Positions 26,542 to 36,248 are shown, numbered from the stretch's first letter. The stretch: DNA of 64,000 bases from Enterovirga rhinocerotis (GCF_004363955.1 NZ_SNZR01000018.1:124001-188000), one strand, 5' to 3'. The notes: generated from the letters alone by a model not told the origin. A program made the numbers and translations.

Positions 26542-29500
26542 ATGACGACGAACGGGCGACACGGCCGCAACCGGGCGGAGAGCAGCAAGCGGCTTCGCGT
26601 CGCCCTTCTCACGGGGACCATGCTCGCCGTCGGCGGGATGGGGCCGGCCACGGCCCAGAACGCCCCGGCAGCTCAAGCGGCGGCGCGCGCCATCTCCGTG
26701 CCGGCTGGCGCGCTGACGCCGGCCCTCAACCGCCTCGCCGCTCAATCGGGGCTGCAGCTTCTGTTCGACGCCAGCCTCGCTAGCGGCAAGACGACACGCG
26801 GCGCGTCGGGCAACCTGACGTCGCAGCAGGCCCTCTCCTCCCTGCTGAGCGGCACCGGCCTCTCGGCGCGGTTCACCGGACCGAACTCCGCGACCATCGT
26901 CGCGCCGTCGCCGGGCGCAGGATCCGTCGGGGCGGCGCCGGAAGGCGCGATCGCGCTCGACACGATCAATGTCAGCGGGACCAGCGGATCGGGCCTGTTC
27001 GGGGGCGGCACGCCCGAGACGCCCTATTCGACGCCCGCGCCGACGGCCTTCATCTCGCAGGAGAGCATCGAGCGCTTCCGCGGCTCGAGCCCGGCCGACA
27101 TCTTCCGCGGCACGCCCGGCGTGATGTCGGGCGAGGCGCGCAACGGCGCCGGCGGCATCGATCCGAACATCCGCGGCATGCAGGGCATGGGCCGCGTCGC
27201 GGTCACGATCGACGGCGCCGAGAACGGGCTGACGCTCCATCAGGGCTACCAGGGCATCTCGAACCGCACCTTCATCGATCCCGACCTGATCGGCGGCGTC
27301 GACATCCTCAAGGGGTCGAGTTCCTCGACGCGCGGCATTGCGGGAACGGTCGCGATCCGAACCCTGAACGCCGACGACGTCGTCAAGCCGGGCGAGCGCT
27401 TCGGCATCCTCGTCAAGAGCGGGTTCGGGACCAATACCGGGACCCCGCGAGAGGGCCTGCTCGGCGGCTATCGCTGGGACCAGGCGACGGTCCGGGCGCC
27501 GAATGCCTCGCCCTACGCGCTGCTCGACGGCATGAGCCGGCCAGGATTGCTCGATCCGACCAGCGGCTCCGGCAGCGTCGTCGCGGCCTGGAAGGACGAC
27601 AACTACGACCTTCTCGCCGGCTATGCACGCCGCAAGCAGGGGAACTACTTCGCCGGATCGAACGGGGGCGCCGCGCAACCGATCGGCACCGGCCCCCGGC
27701 CGACTTGCAACCAGTGGAGCGGCTGCCAGCCCTGGTGGACCAATTACTACATCAACGGAGACCTCACCACGTATCGGAAGGGCGAGGAGGTGCTGAACAC
27801 GCATCTCGACACGGAATCGTACCTCGCGAAGGGAACCTTCCGGTTCGGCGACGGCCATACGATCCAGTTCGGCTATAATGGGTTCCGCAGCGAAGCCGGC
27901 GACATGTTCGCTGCGCGCTTCAGCTCACCGACGGGTCAGGCCGTCGAGGCGCGGCAGAAGGGGCGAACGGAGGTCGACAGCTGGACCTCCCGCTATCGCT
28001 GGAAGCCCGAGGATAACGATCTCATCGACGTGAAGGCGAATCTGTGGCTCACGGATCTCAGGATCCGCGGCCCGATCCGCTCGGGAGGCGGATCATGGCC
28101 GGAGGATTTCGGTCTGCCGGTCGAGCATCGGACGGGTGCCGACACCCGCATGTGGGGTGGGGATGTCAGCAACACGTCACGCTGGTCGTGGGGCCGCATC
28201 GGCTCCTTCGAGCTCGATTACGGCGCCTCGTATCTGTGGGAATCCACGCATCCCACCCGCTTCACGGACAACATTCACAACATCCCCTCACGCCACGGCA
28301 AGAGAGACGAATCAGCGGTCTTCGCCAAGCTGTCCTACAAGCCGGTCGATTGGCTGACCCTCCATGGCGGAATGAGATACTCGTATTATCTCAGTCACGA
28401 TCTCAATCAGAACGCCGCATTGAACCGCCCCGATGCCAACAACGCGTTCCCGAAAAGGGACGGTGAAGGCTCGAGCCCATCCGTCGGCGTCCTGATCGAG
28501 CCGTGGCAGGGGGCGCAAGTCTATGCCAATTACTCGAGCACGCTTCGCATGCCGAGCCTGTTCGAAACCGTATCCGCCTTCTACTCGGGAGCCGCCGCCA
28601 GCACCGTCAAGCCCGAGCGCGCGAACAACTGGGAAATCGGCACCAACCTGACCAGAGACAGCCTCTTCGCCGAAGGCGACAAGGCCATGATCAAGTTCGG
28701 ATACTTCAACTGGAATATCAGCAATTACGTCTCGAGATACTCAGTCAACTATAACCTCTATGTAGAAAACATTCCTAACGCGAAGTTCGAAGGCGTCGAG
28801 CTGTCCGGACGCTACGAGAACAAGGGGTTCACGGCGGATCTATCCGCGAACTACTATACGAAGGTCGAGTTCTGCCAGACGGCCGGAAACTGCCAGGCCC
28901 GGACGATCTCGGCCGATTACGCGACAAACCAGATCCCGCCTCAATATCAGATCAGTCTCACCGCGTCGCAAAAGCTGCTGGACGACAAGCTGACCATCGG
29001 CGGTCGCGTGAGCCATGTCGGCCCGCGCCACATCAAGCACGGCGAGCCTATCGCCGGCCTCGCGACCATCGTCGCGCTCGTCAAGTGGAACCCGTATTAC
29101 ACGGTCGACGCCTTCGCCGAGTACAAGCTGAGCAAGGACCTGACCGGCTGGGTGAACGTCGAGAATCTCACCGACACGTATTACGTCGATCCGCTCAGCC
29201 TCGTGCCGAACCCCGCGCCTGGGCGGATCGTCAGGATCGGCCTGACGGGCAAGTTCGGCGGGAACGAGCCGCTGTCAGGCATCTCCCTGGCCAACCTCTT
29301 CTCGACGAATGCCGGCAAGACCGACTGGACCGGGTTCTATCTCGGCGGTCATGGGGGCTTCGGTCAGAGCCGGCTCGACGGAACCATGACGGCCGCTGAC
29401 GGCTCGGTCGCCGGCTATCCGATCGCCGAGACGCCGAAGCTGAAGGGGAGCGGCTTCGTCTTCGGGCTGAATGCCGGCTACAATCATCAGTTCGGGAACG

Positions 29501-30090
29501 GCCTCGTCGTGGGCATCGAGGGCGATATCGTGAAGCCCCAGACCGGGCATTCGGAATACGCCTACGCGACCGAAAGCGAGCGATCGGGCGGCTTCACCGA
29601 TCTCCTCCGCCTGCGCAACATCGAGGCTACGAGGTCCAGCGACATCGAGTGGCTGACCACGATCCGCGGCCGGCTCGGCTATGCCCTTACCGACAACCTC
29701 ATGGTCTACGGCACGGGCGGCGTCGCCTTCGCGAGGCAGCACGATCGGCGGACGCAGTTCGTGACGATGGTCAACGGCACCAGCACCCTGCCGGTGGCGC
29801 AGTTCGTGACCGTGCCGAGCTTCACCGAAGGTGCCTCGCTGTCGCGTATCGGCTTCGCGATCGGCGGCGGCGCGGAATACGCGATCGGCGAGGGCTGGTC
29901 GGTGAAGGGCGAATACTTGCTGGCCTCGTTCCAGGACAAGAAGACCATGTCGTTTCCCGGGGCGCGGCTCGGCGTCGTCGCCGACAATTACCACGGCATC
30001 CCGGTCACGGCCGACACGGTCACGGGGCGCAAGCTGACGACGAAGCTCGACGTCCCGATGGTGAAGTTCGGCGTGAACTACCGCTTCTGA
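26542..30090 (+). CDS. STN-type TonB receptor fused to an Omp25-like second beta-barrel
   Basis: A 1,182-residue outer-membrane protein. A signal peptide runs to about residue 40. An STN signalling domain follows (about 47-122; VPAGALTPALNRLAAQSGLQ), then a TonB box-like DTINVSG (140) and a plug of the heme/hemoglobin-receptor type (NIRGMQGMGRVAVTIDGAEN). The receptor barrel ends at about 905 (GLTGKF). After a short linker, a second complete barrel starts at 927 (TDWTGFYLGGHGGFGQ) and ends at 1182 in NYRF, matching 8-strand Omp25/31-like porins of alphaproteobacteria. The stop lies only after the second barrel. With the sigma and FecR genes upstream it is the receptor of a signalling trio, perhaps for heme. 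The heme assignment is inference. Confidence 0.85.
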   Translation: MTTNGRHGRNRAESSKRLRVALLTGTMLAVGGMGPATAQNAPAAQAAARAISVPAGALTPALNRLAAQSGLQLLFDASLASGKTTRGASGNLTSQQALSSLLSGTGLSARFTGPNSATIVAPSPGAGSVGAAPEGAIALDTINVSGTSGSGLFGGGTPETPYSTPAPTAFISQESIERFRGSSPADIFRGTPGVMSGEARNGAGGIDPNIRGMQGMGRVAVTIDGAENGLTLHQGYQGISNRTFIDPDLIGGVDILKGSSSSTRGIAGTVAIRTLNADDVVKPGERFGILVKSGFGTNTGTPREGLLGGYRWDQATVRAPNASPYALLDGMSRPGLLDPTSGSGSVVAAWKDDNYDLLAGYARRKQGNYFAGSNGGAAQPIGTGPRPTCNQWSGCQPWWTNYYINGDLTTYRKGEEVLNTHLDTESYLAKGTFRFGDGHTIQFGYNGFRSEAGDMFAARFSSPTGQAVEARQKGRTEVDSWTSRYRWKPEDNDLIDVKANLWLTDLRIRGPIRSGGGSWPEDFGLPVEHRTGADTRMWGGDVSNTSRWSWGRIGSFELDYGASYLWESTHPTRFTDNIHNIPSRHGKRDESAVFAKLSYKPVDWLTLHGGMRYSYYLSHDLNQNAALNRPDANNAFPKRDGEGSSPSVGVLIEPWQGAQVYANYSSTLRMPSLFETVSAFYSGAAASTVKPERANNWEIGTNLTRDSLFAEGDKAMIKFGYFNWNISNYVSRYSVNYNLYVENIPNAKFEGVELSGRYENKGFTADLSANYYTKVEFCQTAGNCQARTISADYATNQIPPQYQISLTASQKLLDDKLTIGGRVSHVGPRHIKHGEPIAGLATIVALVKWNPYYTVDAFAEYKLSKDLTGWVNVENLTDTYYVDPLSLVPNPAPGRIVRIGLTGKFGGNEPLSGISLANLFSTNAGKTDWTGFYLGGHGGFGQSRLDGTMTAADGSVAGYPIAETPKLKGSGFVFGLNAGYNHQFGNGLVVGIEGDIVKPQTGHSEYAYATESERSGGFTDLLRLRNIEATRSSDIEWLTTIRGRLGYALTDNLMVYGTGGVAFARQHDRRTQFVTMVNGTSTLPVAQFVTVPSFTEGASLSRIGFAIGGGAEYAIGEGWSVKGEYLLASFQDKKTMSFPGARLGVVADNYHGIPVTADTVTGRKLTTKLDVPMVKFGVNYRF

Positions 30091-30194
30091 GCGCGTCGGA
30101 TCGGGGCCGCGCGATGCCATCCCCGATCCGGACGCGGACGCGTGGACCGGCGCGGCTTCTCGGCGCGCGGGGCGATCACGGTCGCGGTCGCGGT

Positions 30195-30365
30195 CACGAG
30201 CACGAGGCGGGCGCCCTTGTGGTCGCTCATCTTCCCTGGGCGCGTCCGTCCACCGGAGCCCATGCCTGATCGCGTAGACGATCCCGCTCACCACCCGCCG
30301 GTCGTCGACCCCGCAGAACCCCGTGCGCCGGCGACTGGCCAACCGATCCTTCTGTCGAACACGAC
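30195..30365 (-). pseudogene. IS5-family transposase remnant
   Basis: The minus strand encodes GVDDRRVVSGIVYAIRHGLR, then WTDAPRE, the N-terminal signature of IS5/IS427-type transposases. Directly after it, in another frame, comes KMSDHKGARLVL, which belongs further along in such transposases. The two pieces therefore flank an internal deletion with a frameshift. No terminal inverted repeats were found. It marks the left edge of the sulfur gene region and sits in the 569-bp spacer between the fused receptor and the acetyltransferase; the rest of that spacer is A+T rich from 30480 to 30580 and probably holds the promoter of the acetyltransferase operon. Confidence 0.7.
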
Positions 30366-30659
30366 CGAATGGCGCGCGTCTCGCCATGGCCTCTCTTTGT
30401 CGTGGCAATCAAGCGGAAGGCCGATTGCGACGCCGACGCATCCAAGGACCAGATTATTCTCCTGCGAATGGGCTTAAATCATAAAACGTTTTGTTCTGGG
30501 CGCAATCTTTAGAACACGTCGTTATTGACCGTAATCGTATTTATAAAGAACATTGTTCCGTATTATTTGAACTGACTTCTCTTTCGTCTTTGCGGCGAGA
30601 GATTGGAATCAGTTCCGGTGCGAACCTGAAGAATGGCCGGTTCGATACGGAGGCATGTC

Positions 30660-31286
30660 GTGGCTGATGTCGTCGTCCAATCGTCACCTCTGGAGGTGGC
30701 GGCCCAGCCGCTGCTGGAGGCGCTCGTCCTCGAATACGATGGTCGCTACGGCGCTCTGAGCCGGCCCGGCGGCGCTCGCTCGGAGATCCTGCGTTACCCG
30801 GCCGAGGCCTATCGGCCGCCGCTCGGCGATTTTCTGCTTCTGCTGCGCGACGGAGAGACCGTCGGGGGCGGCGCGTTCATGAGCCATGACGACGACACCG
30901 TGGAGCTCAAGCGCATCTGGACCCGAGCCGACCTGCGCCGCCAGGGGCTGGCCCGGCGCATCGTCCAGGCGCTCGAGGACAGCGCGGCCCGGCTCGGCTA
31001 CACGCGCGCCTATCTGACGACAGGCTTTCGGCAACCGGAAGCAACGGCGCTCTATGTCTCGCTGGGCTATCGGCGTCTCTTCGACGCGTCGGTCGACCCC
31101 GCGCTCTACCGCTCCCTGCCGTTCGAAAAGCTCATCGGAACGCGCGAAGGGGAGGAAGGGGACTCGCACGTCCATGCGCCCGCCGCCTCGTTCGAGGAGG
31201 CCACCGCCCGCGTGACGGCTCTCAAGGCGGAGCAGGAGCGCCGCGTGATTGCGCGTCTCTCGGGCCACAGCGCGACGGCGGCCTGA
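30660..31286 (+). CDS. GNAT-family N-acetyltransferase
   Basis: A 208-residue acetyltransferase with the GNAT core: the beta4 strand and acetyl-CoA loop region VELKRIWTRADLRRQGLARR (about 80-100), with Q/RxxGxA in RRQGLA, and the C-terminal ATALYVSLGYRRL strand-helix. A C-terminal extension of about 45 residues follows. The start is GTG at 30660, with GGAGG at 30649-30653 and a spacing of 6; the upstream in-frame ATG lacks this. It heads a run ending 5 bases before a luciferase-like monooxygenase. In Bacillus sulfur operons such an enzyme (SnaA/YxeL type) N-acetylates S-alkylcysteines; this role is inferred here from context. Confidence 0.85.
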   Translation: MADVVVQSSPLEVAAQPLLEALVLEYDGRYGALSRPGGARSEILRYPAEAYRPPLGDFLLLLRDGETVGGGAFMSHDDDTVELKRIWTRADLRRQGLARRIVQALEDSAARLGYTRAYLTTGFRQPEATALYVSLGYRRLFDASVDPALYRSLPFEKLIGTREGEEGDSHVHAPAASFEEATARVTALKAEQERRVIARLSGHSATAA

Positions 31287-31291
31287 GCCGC

Positions 31292-32296
31292 ATGACCTTT
31301 GCCCTGAGCTTCCTCGACAAGAGCCCGCTCGACGGAGCGGAGATCGCCGAAGCCGCGCTCCGGCGCACGCTCGACCTCGCGAGGAAGGCGGAGGAACTCG
31401 GCTTCGTTCGGTTCTGGGTCGCCGAGCATCACAATGCGGCGAGGCTGGCCGGCTCCTCGCCGGAGGTGCTGATCGCCTTTCTGCTGGCGCGCACCCGGCG
31501 CATCCGGATCGGCTCCGGCGGAGTGATGCTGCAGCATTACAGCGCCTACAAGGTCGCGGAGAATTTCAATCTGCTCGCCAGCCTTGCCCCCGGGCGGGTC
31601 GATCTCGGCGTCGGCAAGGCCCCAGGCGGCCTGCCGTTCTCGACACGGGCCTTGCAGAGCTTCCACGACCCGGACCGAAAGCCGAGTTTTGAGGCTCAGC
31701 TCGCCGAACTGGATGGATACCTGCAGCCCCACGGCGACGACGGTGCTCCCGAGCGGGAACTCGCCGCGTTCCCCTCGCCCCCCGAGCCCGCCGACCGGTT
31801 TCTCCTGGGGGCGAGCGTCGAGAGTGCACGGCTCGCGGCTCGTCTCGGCTGGTACTACGTCCATGCGGCGCATATCAACGGCGACGAGACCGCCATCGCG
31901 CAGGCGCTGTCGACTTACCGGGCCTATGGAGGCGTGCGGCCGCTCCTCGCCGTGAACGTCGTCGTCGCGGAGACCGACCAGCTCGCCGAAGACCTCGCCG
32001 CCGATCCCCGACGCTTCCGCGTCGAACTCGAGAACGGCGAGGGCGTCAACGTGACGACGCGCCAGCAGGCGCTCGAATACGTCCGCCAGATCGGCACGGA
32101 CCGCTACCGGATCGAGGAACGCGGCGCGCTGTTCGTCCGCGGCTCTCCCGCACGGGTCCATGCGGAACTCTCGCGGCTGCACCGGATCTTCGGCGTCGAC
32201 GAATTCGTCGTGGAATGCCCCGTCACCGAAGCCGCGCCGCGCCTCGACACGATCGAACTGCTGGCGGCGGCCGCCGGCCTCCGGCTCGCAGCCTGA
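31292..32296 (+). CDS. Luciferase-like FMN-dependent monooxygenase (MsnO8/YtmO-like)
   Basis: A 334-residue member of the luciferase-like flavin family: LSFLDKSPLDGAEIAEAALR at the start, FWVAEHHN, RIRIGSGGVMLQHYSAYKVA and PGRVDLGVGKAPGG are characteristic of the MsnO8/CmoO group. It is a single-domain TIM barrel that uses reduced FMN from a separate reductase. It lies 5 bases after the acetyltransferase and 22 bases before a second, NtaA-type monooxygenase. The ytmO/ytnJ pair of Bacillus oxidises N-acetyl-S-alkylcysteines to release the alkyl group; that reaction is inferred here. Confidence 0.88.
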   Translation: MTFALSFLDKSPLDGAEIAEAALRRTLDLARKAEELGFVRFWVAEHHNAARLAGSSPEVLIAFLLARTRRIRIGSGGVMLQHYSAYKVAENFNLLASLAPGRVDLGVGKAPGGLPFSTRALQSFHDPDRKPSFEAQLAELDGYLQPHGDDGAPERELAAFPSPPEPADRFLLGASVESARLAARLGWYYVHAAHINGDETAIAQALSTYRAYGGVRPLLAVNVVVAETDQLAEDLAADPRRFRVELENGEGVNVTTRQQALEYVRQIGTDRYRIEERGALFVRGSPARVHAELSRLHRIFGVDEFVVECPVTEAAPRLDTIELLAAAAGLRLAA

Positions 32297-32318
32297 ACCC
32301 CACAGGAGAGGACGACGC

Positions 32319-33662
32319 ATGTCCCGGACCCGTCTGACGTTCGGCCTGATGCTGCAGGGCGCCGGCAGCCACATGAATGCGTGGCGTCATCCGAGCAATC
32401 CGCCCGATGCGAGCGTCAATCTCGACTTCTTCATCCGCAACGCCCGCAAGGCCGAGGAGAACGGGATCGCCTTCGCGTTCGTCGCGGACGGGCTCTACAT
32501 CAACGAGAAGTCGATCCCGCACTTCCTCAATCGCTTCGAGCCCCTGACGATCCTCTCGGCCCTGGCGGCGAGCACGACGAGGCTCGGCCTCGTGGGGACG
32601 GTCTCGACCTCCTACAGCGACCCGTTCACCATCGCCCGGCAATTCGCCTCTCTCGACCTGATCAGCAGCGGCCGGGCGGGCTGGAATGCCGTCACGTCGC
32701 CGTTGGAGGGATCGGGACGGAACTACAGCCGCCCCCACCCCGAGCATGCCCGTCGCTACGAGATCGCGCAGGAATATCTCGACGTCGTGAAGGGCCTCTG
32801 GGATTCCTGGGACGACGATGCCTTCGTCCGGGATCGCGAGACCGGGCAGTTCTTCGCGCGGGACAAGCTGCATGCGCTGAACCACCGGGGCCGCTTCTTC
32901 CAGGTCGACGGCCCGCTCAACATCCAGCGCTCGCCGCAGGGACAGCCCGTGATCTTCCAGGCCGGGGCGTCCGAAGCCGGGATCGGCCTCGCGGGCCGGC
33001 ATGCGGACGCGGTCTTCGCCACGCATGTCCCGATCGAAGACGCGCAGGCCCTCTACCGCAACATCAAGACGAGTGCCGTCGCCCATGGCCGGCGGGCCGA
33101 CGACGTGAAGCTTTTCCCCGGCGCCGGCCCGATCGTCGGGCGCACGAGCGCCGAGGCCGAGGACAAGTATCGGGCGATCCAGGCGCTCGTCTCGATCGAC
33201 GACGCCATCGCCTATCTCGGACGCTACTTCGATCACCACGATTTCTCGGTCTATCCGCTCGACGCGCCCTTTCCCGATCTCGGAGAGATCGGGCAGAACA
33301 GCTTCCGGTCGACGACCGATCGCATCAAGCGCAACGCTGCGCTGAAGCGCCAGACGCTGCGCGAGGCGGCGCTGGAGGCCGTCACTCCGCGCACCGACCT
33401 CGTCGGAACGGCGGAGGAGGTTGCCGGCATCCTGATCGAAAGGGTCGAGAAACAGGCGGCCGACGGCTTCGTGCTCGGCTTTCCGGTGATCGGCGAGGGC
33501 CTCGACGACTTCGTCGACCTCGTCGTTCCCGTCCTCGAGGCGCGCGGCGTGTACGATCGCGCGCTGCCCGGCCAGACCCTGAGGGACCATCTCGGGCTGC
33601 CGCGCCGGGAAAGCCGCTACGCCCCGCGGGACGAAGCCGAACCGTCGCGCAGGGCCGGCTGA
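32319..33662 (+). CDS. NtaA/DmoA/YtnJ-type FMN-dependent monooxygenase
   Basis: A 447-residue class of luciferase-like monooxygenase (NtaA/SnaA/DszA family): GLMLQGAGSHMNAWRHP at the start, STSYSDPFTIARQFASLD, SGRAGWNAVTS and VFQ-type VIFQAGASEAGIGLAGRHAD. ATG at 32319 with AGGAG upstream; an open frame before it overlaps the previous gene and is not family-like. It follows the smaller monooxygenase and abuts the M20 deacetylase by 1 base. Family members oxygenate C-S or C-N bonds using FMNH2. Here N-acetyl-S-alkylcysteine is the likeliest substrate by context, with the flavin reductase at 57619 or an unlinked one as partner. Confidence 0.87.
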   Translation: MSRTRLTFGLMLQGAGSHMNAWRHPSNPPDASVNLDFFIRNARKAEENGIAFAFVADGLYINEKSIPHFLNRFEPLTILSALAASTTRLGLVGTVSTSYSDPFTIARQFASLDLISSGRAGWNAVTSPLEGSGRNYSRPHPEHARRYEIAQEYLDVVKGLWDSWDDDAFVRDRETGQFFARDKLHALNHRGRFFQVDGPLNIQRSPQGQPVIFQAGASEAGIGLAGRHADAVFATHVPIEDAQALYRNIKTSAVAHGRRADDVKLFPGAGPIVGRTSAEAEDKYRAIQALVSIDDAIAYLGRYFDHHDFSVYPLDAPFPDLGEIGQNSFRSTTDRIKRNAALKRQTLREAALEAVTPRTDLVGTAEEVAGILIERVEKQAADGFVLGFPVIGEGLDDFVDLVVPVLEARGVYDRALPGQTLRDHLGLPRRESRYAPRDEAEPSRRAG

Positions 33663-33663
33663 C

Positions 33664-34032
33664 ATGAATGTGGAGACGATTGTCCCCGATCAGGGCACCG
33701 ATCCGGGGATCGCCGCGTCGCTCGACGACTTCGTCGCCCTTCGGCGGGATTTCCACATGCATCCGGAGCTCGCCTTTCGCGAGGCCCGCACGAGCGCGAT
33801 CGTGGCCGAACGGCTCCGGAGCTACGGCTACGAGGTGACGACAGGGCTCGCGGGCACGGGGATCATCGGCGAACTGAGCAGGGGGGCGGGCCGGCGCCGG
33901 CTCGGCCTGCGGGCCGACATGGACGCCCTGCCGATCCGGGAGCAGACGGGCCTGCCCTATGCCAGCACCATCGAAGGCGTGATGCATGCCTGCGGGCATG
34001 ACGGGCATACGGCGATCCTCCTTGCGGCCGCC
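33664..34032 (+). pseudogene. M20 deacetylase/amidohydrolase, N-terminal half (split by inversion)
   Basis: The first 123 residues of an M20 amidohydrolase (hippurate hydrolase/N-acetyl-amino-acid deacetylase type), ending in frame at LLAAA. Metal-site motifs present: RRDFHMHPELAF, GLRADMDALPI (83-91) and HACGHDGHT (108-116). The rest of the gene is on the opposite strand at 36249-37058 and begins RRIADEDFSG. Joining the two gives an unbroken 392-residue protein of normal length. The present plus-strand frame runs on past 34032 into antisense sequence and stops at 34167. The YtnL/YxeP relatives deacetylate N-acetylcysteine in S-alkylcysteine salvage, fitting the neighbours. As it stands the enzyme should be inactive. 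Confidence 0.9.
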
Positions 34033-35017
34033 AGGCGTCTTGAGCCTCGAACCATCGCATCAGCGCGGCTGCGCTCGCCTCGTGGCGCGCGAGTCGCGCC
34101 TCCAGCGTGTCGAGGCGATGGAACAGCCGCGTGCAGGTCTGCGGTGACACTGCGCCGTTGCCACTGATCCTCAGCTGGCGCCGCAAGGCGGCCAGATCGG
34201 GCTCCGTCCGGGCCAGAACCACGCCGCCCGGCGTGTCTCCGTAGCCGCCCTCGTATTTGGTCGTGGCCTGGATGGCGATGTCGATGCCGTTCTCGATCGG
34301 CTTGAAGCGCGCGTGGCTCGCCCAGGTATTGTCCATGGCGGTTCTCACGCCGGAACGCCGAGCCAGCGCGACGATCCCGCCGAGATCGGGAATCTCGAAT
34401 GTTCCGCTTCCGGGAGCCTCGACATAGAGCAGCACGTGCTGCGTGCCGTGCCGTTCGGCCGTGGCCTCGAGAAGCGCGCCGATATCCGCCACCGAGGCGC
34501 CGGCCGCATAGGTGACGAGGTCGGCCCGGCTGCGCTCCCGCATATAGCGGTAGGCCGGATAATAGACATTCTCGGGAAGGAGGATCGCCGTCGGTGCGAA
34601 CGCATCGATGGTCGTCGAGACGGCGGACAGGCCCGACGGGCAGATGATTGCGCCCGGCGCACCGTGCAAGGCCGCGAGCTTCCGACACACCGCGTCCGCC
34701 TCCGGAGACTGGACGATGCCGTATTCGGCGCCCCCGTAGGGTGCTTCGCCGCTCTCGTCCGCCGCGGCATAGGCGGACAGCGACTCGAAACTCACGCTGC
34801 TCTGCCCGAACGACCCCGCCTTGGAGGCAAGGCGTGCCTGGCCCAGTCCCGCCGGATTGAGGTGGCCTTTCACCCGGGCCGGATCGACGATCGGCTGGTG
34901 GATGCGACGGGTCGCGGGCTTGCAGGTCGCCAGGAATGCGCCGCGCAAGAGGGTCTTGCGGGCGGGTGGGGACGGTTCGGTTTCCGCATTCGCGGGGCGG
35001 TGCTGCCCTATCGGCAT
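34033..35017 (-). pseudogene. Cystathionine-lyase-type PLP enzyme, N-terminal part (split by inversion)
   Basis: The first 328 residues of a Cys/Met-metabolism PLP enzyme resembling cystathionine beta-lyase: YGGAEYGIVQSPEADAV, ICPSGLSAVSTTIDAF, DNTWASHARFKP and the cofactor lysine region ATTKYEGGYGDTPGG. The family frame ends at FEAQDA at 34033. Beyond it the frame continues into antisense deacetylase sequence, giving a chimeric tail until 33863. The missing end is on the plus strand at 37059-37396. The start is uncertain: ATG at 35017 is used, GTG at 35125 is possible. Intact, it would follow cysK in the original order and cleave C-S bonds or condense sulfur compounds. Confidence 0.85.
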
Positions 35018-35159
35018 GATCAGCGTGGTCCTGGCGGTTCGGAAGAGCCATCGAGCCGCGGGCGGAGGCGGAGAACCACTCCGCTTCGTCGACAATCCGA
35101 TGCGAGCCTCGCCACGCGATACCACGCCCGAGGCCCGCAGGCTTCGATCCCGGCCGTCG

Positions 35160-36122
35160 CTACGCGGCCGGGCCCGCGAAAGGCGGAGACAGATAGCGCT
35201 CTCCGCTGTCGGCGATGATCGCGACGATCAGCTTGCCGGCGTTCTCGGGACGGCTCGCGAGGACCGAGGCGGCGAAGAGCACCGCACCCGACGAGGTGCC
35301 GGCCAGGATGCCCTGATCGCGCGCGAGCGCTTGGGCATAGTCGCGCGCCTGGGCGGTGTCGGTGACGATGACCTCGTCCACGACCTCGGGATCGAAATTC
35401 TCCGGAAGGAGCTCGCGGTCGATGTCGGTCACCTTGTGGACGCCTTCGATGGCGTCGGCATACGGGTCGTTCGCGGACGGCACGGAACGCGGCGCCGGTT
35501 CGACGACCACGACCTTCACGCCGGGTTTGCGCGATTTCAGGTACCGCCCGGTTCCGGAGATCGTCCCGCCCGTGCCCACCGCAGCGACGAAGATGTCCAC
35601 TTCGCCCTTCGTATCCCGCCAGATTTCGGGGCCTGTCGTTTCGAAATGAACCTGGGGATTGGCCGGATTGCCGCGCTGGTTCGTATAGAACGCGCCGGGG
35701 TTCTCCTCCTTCAGGCGGTTGATGATCGTCTTGATGGCGTCGGGTTCGAGGAATTCCTTGTTGTCGATGAGGACGACCTCGGCTCCGTACTGCCGAAGAA
35801 GGTTCACCTTGTCCTGGCTGATCGTGTTGCGGAGGTAGAATTTCGAGCGGTACCCGCGGGCGGCTGCAAGCGCGGCGAGGCCGATCCCGGTATTGCCGCT
35901 GGTGAGGTCGACGATGAGCTGGCCCGGCTTCAGCTGGCCGCTCGCCTCGGCGTCCCGGATGAGGCCCAAGGCGGTGCGGTCCTTGATGCTACCGGCGGGG
36001 TTCAGATACTCGATCTTCCCGACGATGCGCGCGCCGAGATGGCGCGCCGCACCGAAGCGATCGAGCTCGAGCAGCGGTGTATTGCCCACCAGAGCATCGA
36101 ACGTGTCGCGTTTGCTCGCCAT
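35160..36122 (-). CDS. cysK: Cysteine synthase A
   Basis: A 320-residue O-acetylserine sulfhydrylase. The PLP-binding lysine is K47 in NPAGSIKDR; TSGNTG (74-79) is the substrate loop and GTGGTISG (183-190) the phosphate-binding loop. It makes cysteine from O-acetylserine and sulfide in the cytosol. It lies whole within the inverted segment, between the deacetylase C-half upstream and the lyase N-part downstream. If the segment is flipped back it becomes the fifth gene of the plus-strand acetyltransferase operon. In the present orientation it is read from the direction of the peptide-type ABC genes instead. CysE is encoded at 47414. Confidence 0.95.
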   Translation of the reverse strand: MASKRDTFDALVGNTPLLELDRFGAARHLGARIVGKIEYLNPAGSIKDRTALGLIRDAEASGQLKPGQLIVDLTSGNTGIGLAALAAARGYRSKFYLRNTISQDKVNLLRQYGAEVVLIDNKEFLEPDAIKTIINRLKEENPGAFYTNQRGNPANPQVHFETTGPEIWRDTKGEVDIFVAAVGTGGTISGTGRYLKSRKPGVKVVVVEPAPRSVPSANDPYADAIEGVHKVTDIDRELLPENFDPEVVDEVIVTDTAQARDYAQALARDQGILAGTSSGAVLFAASVLASRPENAGKLIVAIIADSGERYLSPPFAGPAA

Positions 36123-36248
36123 TCACTCGTTCCTCGGTTTCCCGTCCATGCGGCCGCCCGGCAGCTGCGCGGCAGGTTTTGGCGACGCGGGACATGCGCC
36201 GCCTGATGCGTCATCGGATCGGACACGGCTGCGGTCGCCGCTTGCAGG

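Noticed and set aside
33863-34033. C-terminal tail of the PLP-lyase N-part as a novel domain
   Set aside because: It is antisense to the M20 coding sequence and Arg/Pro-rich; an accidental tail created by the inversion.
34033-34167. C-terminal extension of the M20 N-half as a new gene fusion
   Set aside because: The residues after 34032 are antisense PLP-lyase sequence and not a functional domain; explained by the inversion.
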